Shown one piece after another: positions 37,463 to 46,243 of a stretch of 54,514 bases of DNA. The position numbers were made by a program, and so were the translations under genes. How positions within the stretch are numbered: position 1 is the first letter of the stretch; each line of letters starts with the position of its first letter. This DNA is from Blastococcus sp. CT_GayMR19. GTDB taxonomy: Bacteria; Actinomycetota; Actinomycetes; Mycobacteriales; Geodermatophilaceae. The notes under the pieces were generated by a model, which saw only the letters and a list, made by a program, of their open reading frames with translations, was not told the origin of the DNA and ran no database searches. Location: NCBI RefSeq assembly GCF_004570385.1, contig NZ_SPQL01000020.1, positions 1 to 54,514 on the forward strand, given 5' to 3'.

Positions 37463-39954
37463 CCATGGTCGACGAGCCCACGGGCACCCAGGCGCCGGAG
37501 AAGGAGGTCGGCAAGGCGCGCCGCCGCAAGGAGGACGCCCGGCTGATCACCGGGAAGACGACCTGGACCGACAACATGTCGCTGCCGGGGATGCTGCACA
37601 TCGCCGTCGTCCGCAGCCCCGTCGCGCACGCGCGGATCTCCAACGTCGACGTCAGCGCGGCCAAGGCGGCGCCCGGCGTCATCGAGGTCTACACCGGTCG
37701 CGACTTCGCCGAGGAGCAGGGCTCGCTCCCGTGCGCCTGGCCGGTCACCCCCGACATGGTCAACCCGGGGCACCCCTCGATCGCCGTCGACTCGGTCAAC
37801 CACGTCGGCGAGGCCGTCGCCCTGATCGTCGCGCGCAGCAAGGTCGCCGCGCAGGACGCCGTCGAGCTCGTCGACATCGACTACGACGTCCTCCCGCCGG
37901 TCCTGCGCATGGAGGAGGCGGTCAAGGACGGCGCCGACCTCGTCCACGACGAGCTCTCCTCGAACACCAGCTACCACTTCGTCTTCGACGCCGGGGACGC
38001 CGGCCTCGGGGGGAACACCGACCAGGCGTTCGCCGACGCCGAGGTCGTCGTCAGCCGCCGGTTCGTCAACCAGCGGCTCATCCCGGCGTTCATGGAGCCC
38101 CGGTCGTGCGTCGTCTCACCGCAGGGCGACAACTACACGATGTGGTCGTCCACTCAGATCCCGCACATCCTGCGGGTGATGCTGGCGATGGTGACCGGTG
38201 TACCCGAGCACAAGCTGCGGATCATCGCGCCAGACGTCGGCGGCGGCTTCGGCGGCAAGCTGCAGGTCAACCCCGAGGAGGTGCTGGCGCTCCTCGTCGC
38301 CCGCCGGCTGGGCAAGCCGGTCAAGTGGACCGAGACCCGCAGCGAGTCGCTGATGACGGCGCACCACGGCCGCGACCAGATCCAGTTCATCGACATCGCC
38401 GCCGACCGTGAGGGCAACGTCAAGGGCCTGAAGGTCCGGCTGCTCGCCGACATGGGCGCCTACCTGCGGCTGATCACCCCCGGTGTCCCGGCTCTCGGTG
38501 CGTTCATGTTCCCGGCCATCTACAAGTTCCCGGCCTACCACTTCGAGTGCGACGGCGTCTTCACCAACAAGGTGCCCACCGACGCCTACCGCGGCGCCGG
38601 GCGGCCCGAGGCGACCTTCGCCGTCGAGCGGATCATGGACGAGCTCGCCGTCGAGCTGGGCATGGACCCGCTCGAGCTGCGCCGCAAGAACTGGATCCAG
38701 GCGCAGGAGTTCCCCTTCACCACGATCGCCGGCCTCGAGTACGACAGCGGCGACTACGAGCAGGCGACGCAGCAGGCGCTCCAGCTCATCGGCTACGACG
38801 AGCTGCGCGCCGAGCAGCGGCAGCGGCGCGAGTCCGGCGACCCGGTCCAGCTCGGCATCGGGTTCTCCACCTTCACGGAGATGTGCGGCCTGGCCCCCTC
38901 CCGGGTGCTCGGCTCGCTCGCCTTCGGCGCCGGCGGCTGGGAGCACGCCTCGATCCGGATGCTGCCCACCGGCAAGGTCGAGGTCGTCACCGGCTCGACG
39001 CCGCACGGCCAGGGGCACGAGACGGCCTGGAGCCAGCTCGTCGCCGATGAGCTCGGCGTGCCGTTCGAGGACGTCGAGGTGCTGCACGGCGACACCTCCA
39101 TCTCCTCCCGCGGCCTGGACACCTACGGCTCCCGCTCGCTCGTGGTGGGCGGCACCGCCGTGGTCAAGGCCGCCGAGAAGGTCGTGGCCAAGGCCCGGAA
39201 GATCGCGGCGCACCTGCTGGAGGCCAGCGAGGACGACCTCGAGTTCACCGGCGGCAAGTTCTCCGTCCGTGGGACGCCGGGCACCGGTCTCGGCATCCAG
39301 GAGATCGCGCTGGCGATCTTCGCCGCCCACAACTACCCCGAGGGGATCGAGCCCTCGATCGACGCCGACGCGACGTTCGACCCGGTCAACTTCTCCTTCC
39401 CCCACGGCACGCACATCTGCGCCATGGAGGTCGACACCGAGACGGGCATGGTGAAGATCCGCAAGTACGCGTCCGTCGACGACATCGGGAAGATCGTCAA
39501 CCCGCTCATCGTGGAGGGGCAGATCCACGGTGGGCTGGCCCAGGGCATCGCGCAGGCGCTGTACGAGGAGGCCGTCTACGACGACGACGGCAACCTCACC
39601 ACCGGCACCTTCGTCGACTACCTGGTCCCGGCGGCCTCCGACCTGCCGCACTTCGACACCGGCAACACGGTGCACGAGGCGCCGGGGAACCCGATCGGCG
39701 CCAAGGGCGTGGGCGAGGCCGGCTGCATCGCCAGCACCCCGGCGGTGGTCAACGCCGCGCTGGACGCCGTCCGGCACCTGGGCGTCACGGACATCCAGAT
39801 GCCGCTGACGCCGGAACGGGTCTGGCGGGCCATCCATCAGGGCGGGGACGGCGGGGAGCGCGCCACCGCCGGGACGATCGCCTGGGGTGGCGCCTCGACC
39901 GAGACCACCACCGGCGTGTCCACCGACGCTTCCTCCCTGGGAGGGGACCGATGA
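37459..39954 (+). CDS. coxL: Form II CO dehydrogenase-type large subunit (Mo-binding), CoxL-like
   Basis: The 831-residue catalytic subunit binds the molybdopterin cytosine dinucleotide cofactor. [10 protein letters not shown] near residue 262 and [17 protein letters not shown] near 752 (active-site Glu) are standard for the family. The active-site loop reads AYRGAGRPE near residue 376, the form II signature; form I CO dehydrogenases have AYxCSFR with a Cys that binds copper. The Cys is absent, so CO oxidation is doubtful and an aldehyde or aromatic substrate is likely. The ATG overlaps coxS and the stop overlaps coxM, so S-L-M is one translational unit. Confidence 0.93.
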   Translation: MTMVDEPTGTQAPEKEVGKARRRKEDARLITGKTTWTDNMSLPGMLHIAVVRSPVAHARISNVDVSAAKAAPGVIEVYTGRDFAEEQGSLPCAWPVTPDMVNPGHPSIAVDSVNHVGEAVALIVARSKVAAQDAVELVDIDYDVLPPVLRMEEAVKDGADLVHDELSSNTSYHFVFDAGDAGLGGNTDQAFADAEVVVSRRFVNQRLIPAFMEPRSCVVSPQGDNYTMWSSTQIPHILRVMLAMVTGVPEHKLRIIAPDVGGGFGGKLQVNPEEVLALLVARRLGKPVKWTETRSESLMTAHHGRDQIQFIDIAADREGNVKGLKVRLLADMGAYLRLITPGVPALGAFMFPAIYKFPAYHFECDGVFTNKVPTDAYRGAGRPEATFAVERIMDELAVELGMDPLELRRKNWIQAQEFPFTTIAGLEYDSGDYEQATQQALQLIGYDELRAEQRQRRESGDPVQLGIGFSTFTEMCGLAPSRVLGSLAFGAGGWEHASIRMLPTGKVEVVTGSTPHGQGHETAWSQLVADELGVPFEDVEVLHGDTSISSRGLDTYGSRSLVVGGTAVVKAAEKVVAKARKIAAHLLEASEDDLEFTGGKFSVRGTPGTGLGIQEIALAIFAAHNYPEGIEPSIDADATFDPVNFSFPHGTHICAMEVDTETGMVKIRKYASVDDIGKIVNPLIVEGQIHGGLAQGIAQALYEEAVYDDDGNLTTGTFVDYLVPAASDLPHFDTGNTVHEAPGNPIGAKGVGEAGCIASTPAVVNAALDAVRHLGVTDIQMPLTPERVWRAIHQGGDGGERATAGTIAWGGASTETTTGVSTDASSLGGDR

Positions 39955-40808
39955 TTCCCGCAGCGTTCGCCTACGCCCGTCCCACCACGATCGACGAGGC
40001 GCTGCAGGCCGTCGCCGACGGCGGGGAGGACGTCAAGATCATGGCCGGGGGGCAGTCGCTGATCCCCGTCATGCGGCTGCGGCTGGCCGCGCCGGAGACG
40101 GTCGTCGACCTGACCCGGGTGGCCGAGATGCGCGGGGTCCGGGAGGAGGGCGACGCGATCGTCATCGGCGCGATGACGACGCACTCCGACGTCCTCTCCG
40201 ACCCGTTGATCGCCCAGTGGGCCCCGCTGATCGCCGACGCGACGGAGACGGTGGCCGACCGGCAGGTGCGGCACCGCGGCACCTTCGGCGGTGCTCTCGC
40301 ACACGCCGACCCGGCCGGTGACCTGCCCGCCGTGGCGCTGGCGCTCGACGCCGAGTTCGTCATCGCCGGCCTGAACGGCCGGCGCACCGTCGGTGCCGCC
40401 GAGTTCTTCGTCGACTACCTCACCACCGCGTTGGAGGAGGGGGAGCTGCTCGTCGAGATCCGGGTGCCCAAGCTGCAGGGCACGTGGGGCATGCACTACG
40501 AGAAGTTCAACCGCGTCGCGCAGGCGTGGTCGATCGTCGCGGTGGCGGCGGCCGTCCGGCGCGAGGGGGGCGTCATCGCGGAGGCCCGGATCGGGCTGAC
40601 CAACATGGGCCCGGTCCCGTTGCGGGCGAGCGGCGTGGAAGCGGCCCTGGCCGGGGCCGAGGCGACGGCCGAGGCGATCGCCGCGGCAGCGGACCGGGCG
40701 GCCGAGGGCACCAGTCCCAGCAGCGACCTGAACGCGCAGGCGGACTATCGGCAACACCTCGTCACGGTGCTCACGCGCCGTGCGGTGACTGCGGCCGCCG
40801 GGCTGTAG
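39951..40808 (+). CDS. coxM: Form II CO dehydrogenase-type medium subunit (FAD-binding), CoxM-like
   Basis: The 285-residue FAD subunit has the pyrophosphate-binding loop VKIMAGGQSLIPVMRLRL near residue 28 and HRGTFGGALAHADPAGDLP near 108, the second FAD motif, with the typical TFGG/HADP residues. The C-terminal domain, from WGMHYEKFNRVAQAW, is the CO_deh_flav_C fold. It delivers electrons onward to an acceptor such as a quinone. The ATG overlaps the coxL stop as ATGA. Confidence 0.93.
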   Translation: MIPAAFAYARPTTIDEALQAVADGGEDVKIMAGGQSLIPVMRLRLAAPETVVDLTRVAEMRGVREEGDAIVIGAMTTHSDVLSDPLIAQWAPLIADATETVADRQVRHRGTFGGALAHADPAGDLPAVALALDAEFVIAGLNGRRTVGAAEFFVDYLTTALEEGELLVEIRVPKLQGTWGMHYEKFNRVAQAWSIVAVAAAVRREGGVIAEARIGLTNMGPVPLRASGVEAALAGAEATAEAIAAAADRAAEGTSPSSDLNAQADYRQHLVTVLTRRAVTAAAGL

Positions 40809-40897
40809 CGTCGGTCTGCCGGTCCGTACTCGTCCGTCTCGGTCGGTTCCTCCGCAGCGGGGGACCGACCGAGCCGCAACATCTGAGGAGGTTCGCC

Positions 40898-41947
40898 GTG
40901 CAGCTGGAGAACTCGTTCACCGTGCCCGTGCCCATCGACGAGGCCTGGCGGGTGCTCCTCGACATCGAGCGGATCGCGCCCTGCATGCCGGGTGCGGCGC
41001 TCGACTCGGTCGACGGTGACGACTTCACGGGTCGGGTCAAGGTCAAGCTGGGCCCGATCAACCTGACCTATCAGGGCAAGGCGTCCTTCATCGAGAAGGA
41101 CGAGGCCGCGCACAAGGCGGTCATCGACGCCCGCGGCAAGGACCAGCGGGGCAACGGCACCGCGGCCGCCGTCGTCACCGCGAAGCTGAAGGCCGAGGGG
41201 TCGATCACCCGCGTCGACGTGCTGACCGACCTCAACATCACCGGCCGGCCGGCCCAGTTCGGGCGCGGCGTCATGACCGACGTCGGCAACAAGCTCCTGG
41301 GCCAGTTCGCCGACAAGCTCGCCGCCCAGCTCGGGGAGGGTGACGCACAGGGCGACGCCGAGCGTGCGGAGAGCGCCGCCGCGAAGGTGGCCGCCACCGC
41401 GTCCGGGGCCGTCGAGGAGATCGCGGCCTCCGCCGAGCAGGCCGCCGGGGACGGTCCCGCCGGCCAGGCCGTGAAGAAGGGAGCGGCGGCGACCAAGAAG
41501 ACCGCTGCTGCCGCCACGGACAAGGCGACCGGCACGACGGACACCGTTGCCATCGATGCGCCGGCCGCTGCCGACAAGAAGGCGCCGGTGAAGGCCGTGC
41601 CGCCGCTGGCCGAGACAGTGCCCGCCACCGCGGACACCACGTCGGCGGCGAAGGCCGGCGCCCCGGCGGCCAAGGACAAGGCGCCCGCGACGGCGAAGGC
41701 CCCGAGCGGGCCGCCGAAGGGAACCACCGCTCCGCCGAGCAAGCCAGCGTCGGGCGGCCCGGTGCGCAGCGTGCCGTCGACCACTCCCGCCGCGTCGCGG
41801 CCGCGCCCGGTCGTGGAGCCGGAGCCGATCGACCTGCTCGAGGTCGCCGGCGGCGCCGCGATGGCCCGGTACGCGGCACCTGCCGCCGGTATCGCTGCGG
41901 TGGTGGTTCTCGTCCTGCTGGTCGTGCGCCGCCGTCGCCGCGGCTGA
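40898..41947 (+). CDS. coxG: CoxG-like SRPBCC protein with C-terminal membrane anchor
   Basis: This 349-residue protein has an N-terminal SRPBCC/CoxG domain (about 1-150: LENSFTVPVPIDEAWRVLLD, ERIAPCMPGAAL, RVDVLTDLNITGRPAQFGRG) as found beside CO-dehydrogenase genes. A long Ala/Pro/Lys-rich linker (about 155-300) follows, then a single hydrophobic helix, AAPAAGIAAVVVLVLLVV, and Arg residues at the C-terminus. CoxG is thought to recruit the dehydrogenase to the membrane; the C-terminal helix here makes the anchor explicit. The GTG start follows TGAGGAGG. It is 90 bp after coxM, so it may share the transcript. Confidence 0.87.
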   Translation: MQLENSFTVPVPIDEAWRVLLDIERIAPCMPGAALDSVDGDDFTGRVKVKLGPINLTYQGKASFIEKDEAAHKAVIDARGKDQRGNGTAAAVVTAKLKAEGSITRVDVLTDLNITGRPAQFGRGVMTDVGNKLLGQFADKLAAQLGEGDAQGDAERAESAAAKVAATASGAVEEIAASAEQAAGDGPAGQAVKKGAAATKKTAAAATDKATGTTDTVAIDAPAAADKKAPVKAVPPLAETVPATADTTSAAKAGAPAAKDKAPATAKAPSGPPKGTTAPPSKPASGGPVRSVPSTTPAASRPRPVVEPEPIDLLEVAGGAAMARYAAPAAGIAAVVVLVLLVVRRRRRG

Positions 41948-42048
41948 GCGCGGCCTCGGCCGCTTCTCCCGGCGGGGCCGGGCGCCTCCCCGTCGTGCAC
42001 CGGGACAGGGACCGGACCGCCCAGAATTGTCGGACCCCTCCCGTAGAT

Positions 42049-42064
42049 TCGCTCATGTGTTCGA
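42049..42064 (+). promoter_or_regulatory. SOS-box-like palindrome at the second HNH gene
   Basis: TCGCTCATGTGTTCGA matches TCGAAC-N4-GTTCGA at 10 of 12 positions; the right half is perfect and the left half has two changes. TAGATT at 42044-42049 just before it fits a -10 hexamer. It overlaps the GTG start at 42057, as the box at 139-154 overlaps its gene. Confidence 0.4.
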
Positions 42065-43679
42065 AGGCGGCGGTTTCGGGGTCGGGGTGACCGTCACCGA
42101 GCTCCATGTCGAGCCGTGGCCGGTGGAACTGCTGCCCCCTGGCGTCACCGACCGCCCGACGCGGCTGGGCGAGATGATGCCGGCCGACGCGCGCACAGAT
42201 GCCGAGATCGCCGTCGAGCTGCAGCGGATCCAGCAGATGGAGGCACGGCTCGCTGCCTACACGGCCGAGCTGATCGCCGAGCTGGCGTCTCGTCGTCCGG
42301 ACAGCGGTGACCGGCAGATCGGGGAGCCGGGGGCGGCGTCGCCGGACTGGGCTCCGGGCCCCGGCCGCGAGGCGGCGCCCGGGGTGAGTGAGTTCTTCGC
42401 CGACGAGCTGGCGCTCGTGCTGAACTGCTCCCGGACGGCCGCGACGAAGCTCGCCGACGGCGCCGCGATGCTGACCGAGCGGCTACCGGAGACGTGGGCC
42501 GCGCTCGCCGACGGTCTGCTGGACTGGCCACGGGCCCGGGCGCTGGCCGCCGAACTGCTCGAGCCGGCCCGCGACCTGGAGCCTGACGTGATCGCCCAGG
42601 TCGAGGCGGCCGTACTTCCCCGGGCGAGGGCCCTCTCCATCACCCGGCTCCAGGCTGCGGTGCGCAGCGAGCTGCTGCGCCACGACGCGGCAGCGGCCGA
42701 CCGGCGCCGCCGGCAGGCCGAACGGGCCGCCGACGTCGTGGTGCGCCCCGCCCGCGACGGGATGGCCGAGCTGTCTGTCTTCCTTCCGGCGCCGTTGGCC
42801 GCTGCGATCCGGGAGACCGTCGACCCCTACGCGGGGATGGCCAAGCGCGACGGCGATCCCCGCCCGATCGGTCAGCTGCGGGCGGGCGTCCTCGGCGACC
42901 TCGTCCTTCGCCCGTGGGACGACACCCGGCCACCGGTCACCGCGCACCTCGCCGTGCTCGCACCGCTGGGAGCCCTGGCGTCGGGCGCGAGTGGTCACGA
43001 CGCCTGCGCCGTCGCGCACTTCCCCGCGCACGCCGCGGGCTCGGCCCACACATCGCCCACCGGCTGCCAGGAACATGAGGCAGCGGCGGTCGACGGCCAG
43101 CCGATCACCGTCGCGCAATTGCGGGATCTGCTCGAGCAGCTGGACGCGTTCTGCCCTGGCGGGCTGCAGGCTCCGGCCGGGGGTTCGCTGAACATCGCCC
43201 TGGTCGATCCCGGCACCGGCGCACTTCGGGCCATCGTCACCCGCTCTGAACTCGAACGCCTCGTCCGACGCGGCTGTCCCGAGCATCCTGGGGGGCCATG
43301 TCGGTGCCCGGTGGTGGACGGGCCGCCTCCGGTGGATCGGTACGTCCCCACTCCGGCTCAGCGCCGCTTCGTCACGACCCGGGATCGCACCTGCCGTCAT
43401 CCGGGTTGCCGCAACGGTGCCGCGTGGGCCGACCTCGACCACGTCGTCCCGCACTCCCTGGGCGGCAACACCGCCTGTGAGAACCTCTGCTGCCTCTGCC
43501 GCAGTCATCACCGGCTGAAGACCCACGCGGCCGGCTGGCGATTCGTCATGACTGCCGACCGCGTGCTGGCGGTGACCACACCCAGCGGCGTCACCCGCAC
43601 CACCCGACCGCCAGGGGTGCACGTATCGGCCGGACCACCGGGGACGCACCCGTTCGACGATGACACACCGCCCTTCTGA
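42057..43679 (+). CDS. DUF222/13E12-family HNH endonuclease
   Basis: The 540-residue protein has an N-terminal DUF222 domain (about 40-330: QRIQQMEARLAAYTAELIAELA, LVLNCSRTAATKLADGAAML, RPARDGMAELSVFLPAPLAAA) and a C-terminal HNH nuclease domain. The latter reads TTRDRTCRHPGCRNGAAWAD, LDHVVPHSLGGNTACENL and CLCRSHHRLKTH, with two Cys pairs and the DH...N...H catalytic set intact. The GTG at 42057 is in frame, but an ATG two bases earlier, matching the start of the first family member, runs into a stop after 11 codons; a small N-terminal frameshift is therefore possible. The role is unknown. Confidence 0.85.
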   Translation: MFEGGGFGVGVTVTELHVEPWPVELLPPGVTDRPTRLGEMMPADARTDAEIAVELQRIQQMEARLAAYTAELIAELASRRPDSGDRQIGEPGAASPDWAPGPGREAAPGVSEFFADELALVLNCSRTAATKLADGAAMLTERLPETWAALADGLLDWPRARALAAELLEPARDLEPDVIAQVEAAVLPRARALSITRLQAAVRSELLRHDAAAADRRRRQAERAADVVVRPARDGMAELSVFLPAPLAAAIRETVDPYAGMAKRDGDPRPIGQLRAGVLGDLVLRPWDDTRPPVTAHLAVLAPLGALASGASGHDACAVAHFPAHAAGSAHTSPTGCQEHEAAAVDGQPITVAQLRDLLEQLDAFCPGGLQAPAGGSLNIALVDPGTGALRAIVTRSELERLVRRGCPEHPGGPCRCPVVDGPPPVDRYVPTPAQRRFVTTRDRTCRHPGCRNGAAWADLDHVVPHSLGGNTACENLCCLCRSHHRLKTHAAGWRFVMTADRVLAVTTPSGVTRTTRPPGVHVSAGPPGTHPFDDDTPPF

Positions 43680-44109
43680 CCGAGGCGTTCGAACGACCGA
43701 GCCACGTGGGCGGTCGGTGCCCGGCGGCGCGAGGCCGAGGGGGATCGCCCAGACAGCCGGCCGATGAGTTGGAGCCGGTGCGCTGGTCGTAGGGGGCGAC
43801 GGCCCTATCAGCGAGGGAGCTTCGCCAGCTCATCGGGACGCTGGTTCGACCGCCGTGACCACCAGCCGTCGTCTCGAGCCGATGCAGACGCCGGAACGCA
43901 CCGCCGCGCCGTCTCGCCAAGGCTCGCATTTGCCGGCGAACCGCGACGAGGTGACCCATAGGCACCCTGCCTGTCCCAGAGCGGCCCACCTAGGGACACC
44001 TCTTGGCCCGGTGGAAGTCAGGACACGGTCGAACCGCAGCGCGTCGAGGCGGCGGGCGATGCGGGCTCGGGCCTTGACGTCGCACTTGCATTTTGCAAGT
44101 GTTGGCCGC
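43680..44109. other. 430-bp gap after the HNH gene
   Basis: No convincing gene, tRNA or insertion sequence is seen on either strand. The composition is less GC-biased than the neighbouring genes. The right end holds a TTGACG -35 hexamer (44074-44079) and the dyad of the VOC/HxlR operon. It may contain decayed sequence. Confidence 0.4.
44083..44101 (+). promoter_or_regulatory. Perfect dyad CACTTGCA-TTT-TGCAAGTG before the VOC/HxlR operon
   Basis: Two perfect 8-base arms with a 3-base AT spacer lie 8 bp before the VOC start codon, just downstream of TTGACG at 44074-44079. HxlR-family regulators bind such AT-containing dyads, and the second gene of the operon is HxlR, so this is the probable autoregulatory operator. 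Confidence 0.65.
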
Positions 44110-44514
44110 ATGAGCCTCTTCATCACCTGCCCCGTCGAGAGCGTCGAGCGCGCGACCGCCTTCTACACAGCCCTCGGCTGGACCCTCAACGCCGAGATGT
44201 CCGATCACAACGTGTCGTGCTTCGCGATCGCGCCCGAGCAGTACGTCATGCTCGGCAGCCGCGAGATGTACGCGAGCGTCGGCGGCGTCGAGGAGGTGGT
44301 CGGTGGACCCCACACGCCCTCGAAAGTCACGGTCTCGTTCGACCTCGGCAGCCGCGAGGCGGTCGACGAGCTCGCCGAGCGCGCCGGCGCCGCCGGCGGG
44401 CGAATCGGTGAGACCGACGACTACCCCTTCATGTACCAGCGCCAGTTCGACGACCCCGACGGCTATCACTACTCGCCGTTCTGGATGAAGCCGGCCGCCG
44501 ATCCGACCGCATGA
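44110..44514 (+). CDS. VOC (glyoxalase/bleomycin resistance) family protein
   Basis: The 134-residue protein is a vicinal-oxygen-chelate fold: MSLFITCPVESVERATAFYT with ALGWTLNAEMSDHNVSCFAI, and C-terminal YPFMYQRQFDDPDGYHYSPF with the Asp-Pro-Asp-Gly turn and metal-ligand candidates. Some members bind metal and act in detoxification or as small-molecule sinks; the substrate is unknown. Its stop overlaps the ATG of the HxlR gene, so both are one unit behind the palindrome at 44083. Confidence 0.82.
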   Translation: MSLFITCPVESVERATAFYTALGWTLNAEMSDHNVSCFAIAPEQYVMLGSREMYASVGGVEEVVGGPHTPSKVTVSFDLGSREAVDELAERAGAAGGRIGETDDYPFMYQRQFDDPDGYHYSPFWMKPAADPTA

Positions 44515-44792
44515 GCGACCTTGCCGCGGCCCTCGACATCGTCGGAGCACGGTGGGCCCTGCTCGTCGTGGAGCGGCTGCTCGACGGGCCGCAGCGCTAC
44601 GGCGATCTGCAGCGCGACCTCGGAGTGCCGACGAACATGCTCGCGACCCGCCTGCGCGAGCTCGAAGCGGCCGGCGTACTGACCCGTCTGCCGCTCCGGC
44701 ACAACACCCGGGCCTACGCGCTGACCGATCGCGGCCTTGCCTTGCGCGAGGCGATCGTCGCGCTCGGACGCTGGGGCGCCGAGGAGGCCTGA
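44511..44792 (+). CDS. HxlR-family HTH regulator
   Basis: The 93-residue winged-helix protein has VGARWALLVVERLLDGPQRY (the family's WxxxIL helix), then GDLQRDLGVPTNMLATRLRE, LEAAGVLTRLPL and YALTDRGLALREAI. It is the short form of HxlR (DUF24) repressors, which often sense aldehydes or oxidants through a Cys. No Cys is present here, so a thiol switch is unlikely and another signal is expected. It is co-translated with the VOC gene. Confidence 0.88.
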   Translation: MSDLAAALDIVGARWALLVVERLLDGPQRYGDLQRDLGVPTNMLATRLRELEAAGVLTRLPLRHNTRAYALTDRGLALREAIVALGRWGAEEA

Positions 44793-44945
44793 GCCTCGCG
44801 CGGAATCACGGGTCGCTCCGACAGGTCGAGCCCGGCTTGCACCGACGTTCGCGCTCAGGCAAGGCGACGACTGTCCCCTAGGCCGCCTTCTGGGCGACGG
44901 TTCCGGAACGCCTTACTGATCCCACGACACCAGCGTGTCCCGTAC

Positions 44946-45575
44946 TCAGCCGGAGGTGAGTTCGCTCAGCCAGGACAGGGCCGCCGCCGCGACGACGTCG
45001 ACGTTGCGCTTCAGGGAGTGGTCGCCCGGGACGGCGTAGACCGACGCGCGCGCCCGGCCGGACAATGCGGCAGCCACCTCCGCCGGCCGGCCCATGGCAT
45101 CCGTCTCGCCCTGCACGACCACCAAGGGCACCGCCACGGCGGTCAGCTCGGCGGCGCGGCTCTTCTCGGGCCGGCCGGGCGGGTAGAGCGGGAAGGCGAG
45201 GGCCAGCACACCGGCCGCGCCGCGCTCGGCCGCCGTCCGGCAGGCGACCCGAGCCCCGGCGCTCCGGCCGCCGAGCACGAGCGGCCCGGTGATCCGGCCG
45301 TCGGCATCCAACTGGTCCAGGACCGTCCGCCAGGCCTCGTCGAGCCTCGGCGGGGCCGGGGCGACCCGCTGGCGCGCCACCCGCCACGGCTGCTCGACCC
45401 GGATCACGCGCCAGCCCGCGGCGGCCGCGCCCACCGCCACCGCGAGCAGGTCCACCGACTCCACGCCGCCACCTGCCCCGTGGCCCAGCACCAGCGTGCC
45501 CCGCACGGCCCCATCCGCCTCGGTGGTGTGCGTCCGCGCCGGGCCGAGGGAGGTGGCGATCTCGACGGGGGTCAT
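44946..45575 (-). CDS. Alpha/beta-hydrolase (dienelactone hydrolase-like)
   Basis: The 209-residue protein has VRGTLVLGHGAGGGVESVDL near residue 26 (oxyanion region), the nucleophile elbow GGRSAGARVACRTA near 98 (GxSxG), AVPLVVVQGETDAMG near 150 and GDHSLKR near 186 (catalytic His). The Ser-Asp-His set is present, and the size and the LVLGHGAGG block resemble the KANL3/Tex30-type family. The substrate is unknown. Its ATG overlaps the stop of the HAD gene, placing it last in a dedA-HAD-hydrolase operon. Confidence 0.78.
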   Translation of the reverse strand: MTPVEIATSLGPARTHTTEADGAVRGTLVLGHGAGGGVESVDLLAVAVGAAAAGWRVIRVEQPWRVARQRVAPAPPRLDEAWRTVLDQLDADGRITGPLVLGGRSAGARVACRTAAERGAAGVLALAFPLYPPGRPEKSRAAELTAVAVPLVVVQGETDAMGRPAEVAAALSGRARASVYAVPGDHSLKRNVDVVAAAALSWLSELTSG

Positions 45576-46243
45576 GCCTCGGGGAGCGCCAGCAGCGCCT
45601 CGACGGCACCCGCCAGGTTCGGAGCGCTCGCGTGCGGCGGCTCGTAGACGGCCGGGTAGACCCGCTCGCTGCGCGGGAACCAGGCGCCGGTCAGCCCCGC
45701 GCGCTGGGCGCCCAGCACGTCCCAGCCGTGGGCCGCGACCAGGGCCATGCGCGCCGGGGCGACGTCGCAGACGCCGGCCGCCCAGAGGTAGACCTCGCGG
45801 GCGGGCTTCCATGCCCGGATCACCTCGCTGGACAGCGAGCGCTCGACCAGCGCCGTCACCCCGCCCCGTTCCAGGCCAGCCTCGGCGACCCCGGGGGACC
45901 CGTGGGTCAGCGTGACCACGCGGATGCCGGCCGCGACCAGCCGGCGCAGGGCCGGCTCCACGTCGGGATGCGGAGCGAGCTCACCGAATGCCTCGGCGAC
46001 CTGCCTGCGGGTGGCGGCATCGAGGTCGCTCTCCTGGGCCAGGGCCGCGTCGAAGGCGTCGCGGAACCGGCACCACGAACCGGTGGAGGACGCGGCGATG
46101 CCCGTCAGCAGGGTCCGCGCGAAGACGGTCGCCAGCAGCGACTCCGGCCGGCCGGCCTCGACCAGTGCCGCACGGACGGGAGCCAGGTCCAGCAGGGTCT
46201 CGTTGACGTCGAACGCGACGACCTCGGGGCGGGTGCGGGTCAT
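45572..46243 (-). CDS. Haloacid dehalogenase type II-like hydrolase
   Basis: The 223-residue HAD protein has the nucleophile motif FDVNETLLDLAPVR near residue 10, motif II in VVTLTHGSPGVAEAGL near 108 (Thr), Lys in IRAWKPAREVYLWAA near 145 and the later AHGWDVLGAQRAGL with the acidic metal position. The cap insertion between motifs I and II fits L-2-haloacid dehalogenase (type II). FDVNETL is a variant of the usual FDAYGTL, so the true substrate may differ. Both ends overlap neighbours by four bases. Confidence 0.83.
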   Translation of the reverse strand: MTRTRPEVVAFDVNETLLDLAPVRAALVEAGRPESLLATVFARTLLTGIAASSTGSWCRFRDAFDAALAQESDLDAATRRQVAEAFGELAPHPDVEPALRRLVAAGIRVVTLTHGSPGVAEAGLERGGVTALVERSLSSEVIRAWKPAREVYLWAAGVCDVAPARMALVAAHGWDVLGAQRAGLTGAWFPRSERVYPAVYEPPHASAPNLAGAVEALLALPEA

